From NCBI GenBank assembly GCA_007127575.1, contig SKZC01000062.1:1-8360 (forward strand): 8,360 bases of DNA, in the 5' to 3' direction. Below, in pieces: positions 1-6,699 of the stretch (positions are counted from its first letter, which is position 1; every line of letters begins with the position of its first letter). This DNA is from Gemmatimonadota bacterium (GTDB taxonomy: Bacteria; Gemmatimonadota; Gemmatimonadetes; Longimicrobiales; Gaopeijiaceae). Made by a program: the position numbers and the translations under genes. Under the pieces are notes generated by a model. The model searched no databases. It was not told the DNA's origin and worked only from the letters and a program-made list of their open reading frames with translations.

Positions 1-14
1 GGCCAAAATCAGAG

Positions 15-98
15 TGCCGGGGGCGGGAATCGAACCCGCAAGGGCCGAAGCCCAGAGGTTTTTGAGACCTCCGCGTCTACCAATTCCGCCACCCCGGC
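15..98 (-). tRNA. tRNA-Leu (anticodon CAA)
   Basis: Read on the minus strand this is an 84-nt class II tRNA. The acceptor stem is GCCGGGG (98-92) paired with CCCCGGC (22-16), with discriminator A at 15. The T arm has stem GCGGG/CCCGC around loop TTCGATT. The anticodon stem is GAGGT/ACCTC around the 7-nt loop CTCAAAA, which puts CAA at positions 34-36, so it reads UUG codons. A variable arm with a GGGC-TTCG-GCCC hairpin is typical of leucine tRNAs. The 3' CCA is not encoded: the next three minus-strand bases are CTC, so it must be added by CCA-adding enzyme. It lies downstream of and in the same direction as the kinase gene, separated by about 235 bp, so it probably has its own promoter. Confidence 0.97.
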
Positions 99-176
99 GA
101 CGCCGTACGCAGCGTAGATTTTCGCCAGAGAGACGGAGTCGAACAAGGCCGGGGGCACCACGGAAGGCCAGAGCCT

Positions 177-191
177 CCGAGCCAGGCTCGG
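177..191. repeat. Short perfect inverted repeat in the kinase/tRNA intergenic region
   Basis: CCGAGCC (177-183) and GGCTCGG (185-191) are exact reverse complements around a single A at 184. As RNA this would make at most a 6-bp stem with a 3-nt loop. No T tract follows on either strand, so it is not a convincing intrinsic terminator. It could be a dyad site for a protein, or chance in GC-rich DNA. The remainder of 99-333 shows no gene, no other structured RNA I recognise, and no promoter I would defend for the tRNA. Confidence 0.3.
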
Positions 192-333
192 GCCATCGGG
201 GCAATGCGGGAAGTGAGAATCAGCCGAGAACCGCGGTCCGACCCCGGTCTCCCGTATCTGTGATCCGGGAACTTAGGTGGACGGACCTCGCGTGCGGAGA
301 CCCCGGTAGCGTAGAGTCATCGATTCCCGGCCG

Positions 334-2004
334 TCACGACGACCTCCGCCGGCTCGGTGGTGGGGATCCGGATTCCGGACCGGCTGATCCCGGGACGGCT
401 GCGACAGGTTCTCGCTCCATCCGCTGGTGGCGAACGGGAATCCGGCAGGTGAAACGGGCGCCCTTCTCCGGATTCGACTCCACCTCGATGTCCCCGCCGT
501 GTGCCCGCACGAGCTTTCGGGAGATACTGAGCCCCAGCCCGCTCCCCCCCCGAGGATTCCCCCGCCAGTACCGTTCGAAGATCCGCTCATGCAGCTCCTG
601 GGCAATCCCGGGTCCGTCATCTTGGACCCAGAGGTCCACCTGGCCATAGCCACTCCGGCTCGCTCCGAGCCACACCTGACCGCCCTGTCCGGCGTGTCTA
701 ACCGCATTGGCCAGCAGGTTCATCAGAACCCGGTGCATCCGGTCCGGATCAACCTCCACCAGGGGAAGGCATTCCTCCACCTCCATGCGAACGGACACCT
801 GCATGGCCCGGGCCGTGTCCTCCATCTGCTGAAAGGCATCATGGATCAGGACCTGAGGAAAGACCTTCCTTCGGTTCAGGGCCAGCCGGCCCACTTCGCT
901 GCACGTGGCATCCAACAGGTCCTGGGTACACTGATGGGCTCTCTGGGTGGTGGTGAGGACCCGTCCGAGCATCATGTCCTTCTCCTCCGGGGAGCTGTGG
1001 AGGTCGCTGACGGCCCGTACCCCCGCTTCGATTGCGGCGAGAAAGTTCTTCAGGTCATGAGAGACGAACGCTAAAGCCTCGTTCCGGCTCCGAAGAGCGA
1101 AGGCCGCCCTTCCCACCACCTGGCGAACTCGGGGAAGGTCCTCGGGTTGAAAGCCCGGGGTCCCGCCCGCTACGGTCCCCAGAATCACGGCTCCCATGAC
1201 CTCCGTCCCGGCCCAGATCGGCAATACGAGGACGGAGGTCGGTTGAAGGTCCTGAATCAGTCGGTGATGCTCGGCGCTCCGGGCAAAACGCTTCACGGCC
1301 CTCGGCGACACCGCCCAGACGGCGAGCTCCCGACCCTCCTGGATGGCGGCTCGCACGGGGTGCCCCTCCGTCCCCGGAGAATGAACCCGATCCAACTCCT
1401 CCAGAACCGGGAGCGCGTCCTGCCGCACGTGGGCCCCAGCCGTCCGCAGGACCGCTCCGTCGGGACCGGCGGAGTATGTGAGGCAGAAGTCGGCCACGGA
1501 CCCGATACACGCTTCCGCCAGGGCCTCGAAGCATCCCTGTCCCTCCGGAGGGACGCACACCGCTTCCGTGACAACGTGCGAAAGGGCCTCGAAGGTGTCC
1601 GCTCGATGTCGGGTCAGGGCGTCCTCCACGAGAATGGCAACGCCAACAACGTCTCCCAGGTCAGAGCGGATCGGCCATAGCACCAGACGGACATCCAGGG
1701 GGCTCCCGTCCCGATGGACGCAGACCATCTCGTGCCCCCGCACAGAATCGCCCTCCCGCACCTTGCAAAGCAGCTCGTACCACGCCTGCTTCTCGTCAGG
1801 TGAGAGGACGAAGGAGAGGTCCTTTCCGACCATACGCGCCGGCTCGTATCCCAACAAGTCGCGGGCTCCGGGGCCGAGGACGGAAATCCGACCTTTGAGG
1901 TCCGTCGTGATGAGAGCCACATCCGACGACGCTTGGACCGCCGCCGAGAGGCCCAGCGGTTCGTCCGGTGGGGACGGAATGGACATCAAAGGGTAACCGC
2001 GCAT
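334..2004 (-). CDS. Soluble PAS-GAF sensor histidine kinase
   Basis: This 556-aa protein is a two-component sensor kinase that would autophosphorylate on histidine and pass the phosphate to a response regulator. Residues ~15-130 look like a PAS domain (ITTDLKGRI, LLGYEPARMVGK, then a HRDGSP PAC-like segment). Residues ~135-307 look like GAF. The H-box is FVSHDLKNFL with phospho-acceptor H316; the proline usual after this motif is F321 here. The HATPase_c domain has an N-box (LMNLLANAVRHA, N433), G1 (DDGPGI, 463-467), F-box (IFERYW, ~475-480) and G2 (GSGLGLSI, 488-494). No membrane segment is visible, so it is probably cytosolic, and the last ~35 residues are a low-complexity tail. The start at 2004 is chosen because GAGGAG lies 6 nt upstream; a frame extension to 2088 lacks a good site. 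No response regulator is in view, so its partner and signal are unknown. GAF cysteines at 150, 158, 166 and 174 are noted separately. Confidence 0.93.
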   Translation of the reverse strand: MRGYPLMSIPSPPDEPLGLSAAVQASSDVALITTDLKGRISVLGPGARDLLGYEPARMVGKDLSFVLSPDEKQAWYELLCKVREGDSVRGHEMVCVHRDGSPLDVRLVLWPIRSDLGDVVGVAILVEDALTRHRADTFEALSHVVTEAVCVPPEGQGCFEALAEACIGSVADFCLTYSAGPDGAVLRTAGAHVRQDALPVLEELDRVHSPGTEGHPVRAAIQEGRELAVWAVSPRAVKRFARSAEHHRLIQDLQPTSVLVLPIWAGTEVMGAVILGTVAGGTPGFQPEDLPRVRQVVGRAAFALRSRNEALAFVSHDLKNFLAAIEAGVRAVSDLHSSPEEKDMMLGRVLTTTQRAHQCTQDLLDATCSEVGRLALNRRKVFPQVLIHDAFQQMEDTARAMQVSVRMEVEECLPLVEVDPDRMHRVLMNLLANAVRHAGQGGQVWLGASRSGYGQVDLWVQDDGPGIAQELHERIFERYWRGNPRGGSGLGLSISRKLVRAHGGDIEVESNPEKGARFTCRIPVRHQRMEREPVAAVPGSAGPESGSPPPSRRRSS

Positions 2005-2010
2005 ACTCTT

Positions 2011-2016
2011 CTCCTC
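2011..2016 (-). promoter_or_regulatory. Ribosome binding site of the histidine kinase
   Basis: Minus-strand GAGGAG sits 6 nt upstream of the ATG at 2004. It decides the start in favour of the protein beginning MRGYPL, over the in-frame ATG at 2088, which adds 28 unconserved-looking residues and has no comparable site. Confidence 0.7.
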
Positions 2017-2191
2017 GCTCAAGACGGAACTGTGGGCCCATCCTCCGAAGGTCCGTCCGAGAGTCCCCCGAGGAGGGGTCCGGCTCACATCCAGTCACAA
2101 ACTCGTGTCGGAAGATTCGTGCCAATCACCCACTGGGCGGACTACATCCTTTACTCACAAGGGCTTGCAGTCCTTCCACACCTTCGCGAAC

Positions 2192-2234
2192 GGAAGCGGC
2201 GAATCCGGGAAAAAATACACACGATCCCGCTTCC
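2192..2234 (+). repeat. 8-bp inverted repeat in the hemG leader
   Basis: GGAAGCGG (2192-2199) and CCGCTTCC (2227-2234) are perfect reverse complements separated by 27 nt that include an A6 run. They end 21 nt before the hemG ATG and 9 nt before its AGGA ribosome site. In mRNA they could form a leader hairpin; in DNA the arms could be an operator dyad. An alternative CGGG/CCCG pairing (2206-2209 with 2226-2229) would compete. The rest of the divergent region 2005-2255 holds no sigma-70 promoter that I can assign with confidence. Confidence 0.35.
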
Positions 2235-2255
2235 CCTTCACTCAGGACGCGATCC

Positions 2256-2825
2256 ATGGCAAACTTGACGATGGTGTACGCCACCGAAGAAGGGCAGACC
2301 CGGAAGATCGTGGAGTTCATCGCGGAGGAAGCTCGAAAGGAAGGACACAACGTCTCCGTGCTGGACGTAGCTAGCCCCCTCACCGAGGACCCTCCCCCCA
2401 CGTACGACGGGCTTCTCGTGGCCTCGGCAGTCCACGCCGGCCGGCACGAGGGCGAGGCGGAGCGATTCATCGTTCGGCACCTGGATCTCCTCCAGTCCCG
2501 ACCCTCCGCCTTCCTTTCCGTAAGCCTGGGTGCCGCCAAGACAGAGCGCCTCCCGGATGTCCGGGAGGGGGTGGAGACCTTCCTGGAAGGGACGGGCTGG
2601 AGCCCCGACCTGGTGGACTTCATCGCCGGGGCCCTACGCTACACGAAGTATGGAGCGGCGAAACGTTGGCTCATGAAGCGAATCGCCGCGAAGGAAGGAC
2701 TCCCCACCGACACATCCACGGACCATGAGTTCACGGACTGGTCCGAGGTCCAGGCCTTCGCCCGCCGCTTCGTCAGGCTGGTGGAGGGCCACCAGGACCG
2801 AGCGGAGTCCCGCCCCAGCGCGTAA
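2256..2825 (+). CDS. hemG: HemG-type flavodoxin, menaquinone-dependent protoporphyrinogen IX dehydrogenase
   Basis: The 189-aa product closely resembles E. coli HemG (181 aa) along its whole length. This family oxidises protoporphyrinogen IX to protoporphyrin IX at the inner face of the cytoplasmic membrane and passes electrons to quinone. The FMN phosphate loop is visible as YATEEGQTRKI (8-18), matching FSTRDGQTREI in E. coli. Other shared blocks are PSAFLSVSL (83-91), IAGALRYTKY (123-132) and FTDWSEV (159-165). The segment 124-154 corresponds to the long insertion loop that separates HemG from ordinary flavodoxins and is linked to membrane association. The start is the ATG at 2256 with AGGA at 2244-2247, 8 nt upstream; a second in-frame ATG at 2271 lacks such a site. 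The gene is divergent from the kinase. Some HemG-like flavodoxins occur in genomes where HemJ or HemY does this reaction, so the enzymatic role is likely but not certain. Confidence 0.88.
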   Translation: MANLTMVYATEEGQTRKIVEFIAEEARKEGHNVSVLDVASPLTEDPPPTYDGLLVASAVHAGRHEGEAERFIVRHLDLLQSRPSAFLSVSLGAAKTERLPDVREGVETFLEGTGWSPDLVDFIAGALRYTKYGAAKRWLMKRIAAKEGLPTDTSTDHEFTDWSEVQAFARRFVRLVEGHQDRAESRPSA

Positions 2826-2992
2826 CCCGGTCCCGCCAACCCATCCCCCCGGGTGTCCTTTCGGCTCGGAATTTCCTATTCTACCAATCTGATTTCGAAA
2901 GGAAGTGTTTGGGTCCCGAGGGTGGCCGCCATGGACGCCGGGACCCGACTGGTGAGCCCCACGACCCGACCCCAGAGACGAGGTACCCGATT
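2826..2992 (+). promoter_or_regulatory. acnA leader: AT-rich promoter-like stretch and possible upstream ORF
   Basis: This 167-bp gap contains the most AT-rich stretch nearby (2868-2900), with a -10-like TATTCT at 2877-2882; I see no good -35 at the usual spacing. Downstream is AAAGGAA (2898-2904) before a TTG at 2909 that is in frame with acnA. A separate 21-codon frame starts at ATG 2931, with GAGG 9 nt upstream. Its TGA (2994-2996) overlaps the preferred acnA GTG start (2993-2995) as GTGA, an arrangement typical of translational coupling. Whether any of this is used is inference. Confidence 0.3.
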
Positions 2993-5863
2993 GTGAGCGA
3001 TGGCCTGAAGGATCCGTTCGGCGCCCTAAAGACCGTGGACCTACCCGAAGGGTCCACTTCCTTCTACCGGATCGGAAAGCTGGAAGAGGAGGGCTTGGCC
3101 CAGGTGGACCGCCTTCCCTTCTCCATCCGCATCCTCCTCGAGAACGTGCTGAGGCACGCCGGCAAGGGGTACGTGACGGAGGAGGATGTCCGAACCGTGG
3201 CGAGTTGGAGCCCCACGAACGCGGGCCAGAACTTCCCCTTCATGCCCTCTCGGGTCGTCCTCCAGGACTTCACTGGCGTACCGGCGGTGGTGGATCTCGC
3301 CGCCATGCGCGCCGGCCTGGCCGACCTGGGTGAGGATCCGGAGAAGATCAACCCGGTGGTCCCGGTGGATCTGGTCATCGATCACTCGGTTCAGGTGGAC
3401 TTTTTCGGAACCAAGGACGCCTACCGGCTCAACGTGGAGAAGGAGATGGAGCGGAACCGGGAACGGTACGCCCTCCTCCGTTGGGCTCAGAAGGCGTTCC
3501 GGAACTACAGCGTGGTGCCCCCAGGCACCGGGATCGTTCACCAGGTGAACCTGGAGTACCTGGCTTCGGTCATGCACCGCCGAAGCGAGGGAGGGTCCGA
3601 GCTGGCCTTCCCGGACACGGTGGTGGGCACGGATTCCCACACCCCCATGATCAACGGTCTCGGGGTCGTGGGCTGGGGCGTCGGGGGGATTGAGGCAGAA
3701 GCCGTCCTTCTGGGGCAGCCCTATTACATGCTCCTCCCGGAGGTGGTGGGCGTGAAGCTCACCGGCGCCCTTCAGGAGGGAGCTACCGCCACGGACCTGG
3801 TCCTGACCGTCACGGAGATGCTCCGGAACCACGGCGTAGTGGGCCGGTTCGTGGAGTACGTGGGCTCCGGCCTCAGCACCCTTCCGCTCCCGGACCGGGC
3901 GACCATCGGCAACATGTCGCCGGAGTACGGTGCCACCGTAGGCTTCTTCCCGGTGGACCAGGAGACGCTCCGCTATCTTGAGGGGACGGGACGGCCGCCG
4001 GAGCTGATTAAGAGGGTGGAGAGGATCTCCAAGGAGATGGGACTCTTCCGGACGGATGAAAGCCCCATCCCCGAGTACACCGAGCTTCTGGAGCTGGACC
4101 TCTCCACGGTGGAGCCCAGCGTGGCCGGGCCCCGCCGTCCCCAGGACCGCATCTCGCTGGTGAACCTCCCCCACTCTTTCGACAACGACCTTCCCGGTCT
4201 GCTTCCCGAGGGCTATTCCCTCCCGGATGAGGACCCACCGGCGGACGCGCTTCCCACCGAGGAGTGGGCCGCCGAAGGGGGCGCCAGCCCCGCCGCCGTC
4301 GCCGGAGCCACGGAGGGAGTGGCGGTGGAGGGCTCAGGCGGCGCGTTCGCCACTGCGATGAAGCCCCGGCCCCGGCGTCGACAGAACGGCCGCGCCTCAC
4401 AGGTGACGCTGGAAAGCGGTGAGACCGTGGAGGTGGGAGATGGGAGCATCGTCATCGCCGCGATTACGAGCTGCACGAACACCTCCAACCCCTCGGTCAT
4501 GGTGGGAGCCGGACTGGTGGCCAAGAAGGCGCTGGAGAAGGGACTCCAGGTGAAGCCCTGGGTGAAGACGAGCATGGCGCCGGGCTCCAAGGTGGTGACG
4601 GACTACCTGGAGATGTCCGGTCTCCTCCCCTTCCTGGAGGAGCTTCACTTCCAGGTCGTGGGGTACGGGTGCACCACCTGCATCGGCAACTCCGGCCCCC
4701 TCCCGGAGCCCATCGCCGAGGCGGTCCAGGAGGACGGCCTGGTGGTCTCTTCCATCCTCAGCGGGAACCGGAACTTCGAGGCCCGCATCCACCCTCTGGT
4801 CCGGGCCAACTACCTGGCTTCCCCCATGCTGGTGGTGGCCTTCGCCCTGGCGGGACGGATCGACATCGATCTCCACAACGAGCCCCTGGGCCGGGACGGG
4901 GACGGAAACCCCGTCTTCCTGGAGGACATCTGGCCCTCGGCGGAGGAAATCCGGGACACCGTGACCTCCTCCCTGAAGCCTGAGATGTACAAGGAGCGCT
5001 ACGCCGAGGTCTTTGAGGGGGACGAGCTGTGGAAGGCCCTCCCCCTCCCCGAGGACACCGGACTCTACGAGTGGGACGACGACTCCACCTACATCCGCCA
5101 ACCCCCCTTCTTCGAGGGGATGGAGCCGGATCCCCCTGAGCCCCAGGACATCCATGGCGCCCGGGTCCTGGCCCTCATGGGCGACACAGTGACCACGGAC
5201 CACATCTCTCCGGCAGGCGCCATCCCCAAGGACCAGCCCGCCGGACGCTACCTCCAGGAGCACGGGGTGAAGCCCTGGGAGTTCAACACCTTCGGGAGCC
5301 GTCGAGGCAACCACGAGGTGATGATGCGGGGCACCTTCGGCAACGTCCGGATTCGGAACCTCTTGCTGGACGGAAAGGAGGGCGGCTTCACCATCCACTT
5401 CCCCTCAGGCGAGACCCTCCCCATCTACGACGCCGCCATGCGCTACCAGGAGGAGGAGACCCCCCTCGTGGTGCTAGGGGGGACGGAGTACGGAACCGGG
5501 AGCTCCCGGGACTGGGCAGCCAAAGGTACGATCCTGCTGGGAATACGCGCCGTGCTGGCCCGAAGCTACGAGCGGATTCACCGCAGCAACCTGGTGGGGA
5601 TGGGCGTGCTACCCCTTCAGTTCCAGGAAGGAGAGTCGGTGGAAAGCCTGGGGCTCTCGGGTGAGGAGACGTTCGACGTCACCGGGGTGAAGGAGGGGCT
5701 GGCCCCCAACTCCCAGGTGACGGTCCGGGCCCGTAAGGAGGACGGATCGGAGGTGGAGTTCACGGCCGACGTGCGGCTAGAGTCCGATGTGGAGGTGGAG
5801 TATTACAAGAACGGAGGGATCCTCCACACCGTGCTGCGGAAGATGAGTCGGGGAGAGATGTAG
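2993..5863 (+). CDS. acnA: Aconitate hydratase, AcnA/IRP1 type
   Basis: This cytosolic 4Fe-4S enzyme interconverts citrate and isocitrate via cis-aconitate in the TCA cycle. The 956-aa product matches E. coli AcnA (891 aa) nearly end to end. Visible landmarks are DSHTPM (214-219), cluster ligands C494 (SCTNTSNPS) and C560/C563 (YGCTTCIGN), TTDHISPAG around H737 in the swivel domain, and active-site GSSRDW (S837, R839). Spacing between the three cysteines equals that in E. coli AcnA. The extra length is a linker at ~400-470, rich in A, E, G and P with a basic patch at 457-467, placed just before the domain carrying C494; actinobacterial AcnA proteins also carry extra sequence here. The GTG start at 2993 is preferred because the N-terminus SDGLKDPFGALKTV lines up with the family and GAGG lies 9 nt upstream. 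A TTG start at 2909 would add 28 unconserved residues. It follows hemG in the same direction and converges on the membrane-protein cluster. Confidence 0.97.
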   Translation: MSDGLKDPFGALKTVDLPEGSTSFYRIGKLEEEGLAQVDRLPFSIRILLENVLRHAGKGYVTEEDVRTVASWSPTNAGQNFPFMPSRVVLQDFTGVPAVVDLAAMRAGLADLGEDPEKINPVVPVDLVIDHSVQVDFFGTKDAYRLNVEKEMERNRERYALLRWAQKAFRNYSVVPPGTGIVHQVNLEYLASVMHRRSEGGSELAFPDTVVGTDSHTPMINGLGVVGWGVGGIEAEAVLLGQPYYMLLPEVVGVKLTGALQEGATATDLVLTVTEMLRNHGVVGRFVEYVGSGLSTLPLPDRATIGNMSPEYGATVGFFPVDQETLRYLEGTGRPPELIKRVERISKEMGLFRTDESPIPEYTELLELDLSTVEPSVAGPRRPQDRISLVNLPHSFDNDLPGLLPEGYSLPDEDPPADALPTEEWAAEGGASPAAVAGATEGVAVEGSGGAFATAMKPRPRRRQNGRASQVTLESGETVEVGDGSIVIAAITSCTNTSNPSVMVGAGLVAKKALEKGLQVKPWVKTSMAPGSKVVTDYLEMSGLLPFLEELHFQVVGYGCTTCIGNSGPLPEPIAEAVQEDGLVVSSILSGNRNFEARIHPLVRANYLASPMLVVAFALAGRIDIDLHNEPLGRDGDGNPVFLEDIWPSAEEIRDTVTSSLKPEMYKERYAEVFEGDELWKALPLPEDTGLYEWDDDSTYIRQPPFFEGMEPDPPEPQDIHGARVLALMGDTVTTDHISPAGAIPKDQPAGRYLQEHGVKPWEFNTFGSRRGNHEVMMRGTFGNVRIRNLLLDGKEGGFTIHFPSGETLPIYDAAMRYQEEETPLVVLGGTEYGTGSSRDWAAKGTILLGIRAVLARSYERIHRSNLVGMGVLPLQFQEGESVESLGLSGEETFDVTGVKEGLAPNSQVTVRARKEDGSEVEFTADVRLESDVEVEYYKNGGILHTVLRKMSRGEM

Positions 5864-5876
5864 CCGAATCGGAAGT

Positions 5877-5897
5877 GGGGGGCGAAGTCAGCCCCCC
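5877..5897. terminator. G6/C6 hairpin between convergent genes, possible terminator
   Basis: GGGGGGC (5877-5883) pairs with GCCCCCC (5891-5897) around a 7-nt loop, giving a perfect 7-bp GC stem 13 bp after the acnA stop. On the opposite strand its loop contains the TGA (5890-5888) of the converging gene, so one arm lies inside that coding end. Neither side has a clear T run (TCCTCCTC on the plus side), so termination would be weak or factor-assisted. Position between convergent genes supports a two-way role. Confidence 0.45.
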
Positions 5898-6649
5898 TCC
5901 TCCTCCCATCCGCCTTGGCCCCTGAGGGCCAAGGGCTTGCCCAACACCTCCCGGTAGACCACGGCCCGGCGGAGGGCTGAGGGATCCCCGGGACTGAAGA
6001 GCTCGGCCCAGTCGTCCGGTGCCTCGCCCCGGGGGCTGGGTCGAGCCTTCTTCTTCCGCTCAGCCCGGCCGAGGCGGAGACTCCGCTCCTCCTTCTTGGC
6101 CCGGTCCATGAGCTCTTTCTCGGAAAGCCGGGCCAGGGGGGTGGCCTCCCGCTCGGACTCGGTTCGGCGTGCCGATCTGGGCTTCCTCTCCTGCTCCGGC
6201 TCAGCCCTCTGGACCGACGGAGAGCGCTCCGCTGCCACCGGCTCCGATTCGGTCCCGGGACGGGAACGCTCCGCCTCCCACTCGAATTCCGCTCGCTGGA
6301 ACTCCTCCCTCTCCCGCTCCGGTTCCCGAGGAGGGGCCTCGTCCTTTTTCTCGGTGGGAGTTCCGGCGATGCCCCCCAGGATCTCCTCCCAGAGGTCGGA
6401 GGGGACCATGCTGTCCGCCGTCTCCCGCTCCCCCTCCGAAGGCCCGGCCTCCTTGGTCGCCATTTCGCCCCGGTCCCGGCGGGTGGAGGAAGGCGCTCCT
6501 TCACCCTCGAGGGCCCCTTCCTCCTGGGCGTCCTCCTTCTCCATCTCCTCCATCTTACGCCGCTTCTCCTGATTCCTCCCGATGAAATCCAGGAGGGCGG
6601 CAACGATGATGAAGAGGATGAAGAGGAGCTGAGCTACACCACCATCCAA
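5888..6649 (-). CDS. Single-pass, charged, low-complexity membrane protein of unknown function
   Basis: The 253-aa product is not a family I can name. Residues 5-23 are a hydrophobic helix (AQLLFILFIIVAALLDF) ending in the positively charged GRNQEKRRK, which predicts an N-out, C-in anchor with the rest cytoplasmic. Residues ~27-210 are dominated by E, R, K, P, S and A and look disordered or partly coiled. Two ordered-looking islands interrupt this: SDLWEEILGGI (84-94), and the C-terminal segment 217-243 with SPGDPSALRR and VVYREVLGKPLALR. The start is TTG at 6649 because AAAGGAGG lies 9 nt upstream and no in-frame ATG or GTG exists nearby; an out-of-frame ATG at 6645 gives only three codons before a stop. 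The stop falls within the convergence hairpin. It follows floA by 50 nt on the same strand, so it is probably co-transcribed and may act with the flotillin-like scaffold. That role is inference. Confidence 0.8.
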   Translation of the reverse strand: MDGGVAQLLFILFIIVAALLDFIGRNQEKRRKMEEMEKEDAQEEGALEGEGAPSSTRRDRGEMATKEAGPSEGERETADSMVPSDLWEEILGGIAGTPTEKKDEAPPREPEREREEFQRAEFEWEAERSRPGTESEPVAAERSPSVQRAEPEQERKPRSARRTESEREATPLARLSEKELMDRAKKEERSLRLGRAERKKKARPSPRGEAPDDWAELFSPGDPSALRRAVVYREVLGKPLALRGQGGWEEEGG

Positions 6650-6658
6650 CGGCTAAAG

Positions 6659-6666
6659 CCTCCTTT
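6659..6666 (-). promoter_or_regulatory. Strong ribosome binding site deciding a TTG start
   Basis: Minus-strand AAAGGAGG is a near-complete anti-16S match, 9 nt upstream of the TTG at 6649. It supports the TTG as a true start and, being in the 50-nt gap after floA, independent initiation on a shared mRNA. Confidence 0.7.
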
Positions 6667-6699
6667 CACACGTCATGGATCCGGGCGTTGTGTCCCGAG

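Noticed and set aside
1..14. tRNA-Leu 3' end as a possible integration site
   Set aside because: No integrase, no duplicated tRNA 3' segment and no composition change seen in the window.
246..302. GGTCTCC (246-252) and GGAGACC (296-302) inverted repeat
   Set aside because: Only 7 bp with a 43-nt spacer and no extension; expected by chance in this composition.
14..649. Open plus-strand frame from the left edge
   Set aside because: It runs through the tRNA gene and the 3' part of the kinase in antisense; Arg/Pro-rich composition fits a shadow.
2110..2124. Minus-strand TGGCACG-N4-TTCC, similar to a sigma-54 promoter, about 105 nt upstream of the kinase start
   Set aside because: The -24 half is perfect, but the essential G of the -12 GC element is C. 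No enhancer-binding protein or paired upstream sites are visible, so I do not call it.
2909..2992. TTG start for acnA adding 28 residues
   Set aside because: The extension is Gly/Arg/Pro-rich and unlike the family N-terminus, and AAAGGAA is only about 4 nt from the TTG. It remains a possible alternative.
3041..5398. Long open frames antisense to acnA
   Set aside because: They mirror the well-supported aconitase codons in GC-rich DNA, are His/Gly/Arg-rich, and show no family motifs.
5803..6603. Arginine/serine-rich minus-strand frame overlapping the membrane-protein gene
   Set aside because: It is a frame-shifted shadow, rich in R, S, G and P, crosses into acnA and the convergence hairpin, and has no domain or good start.
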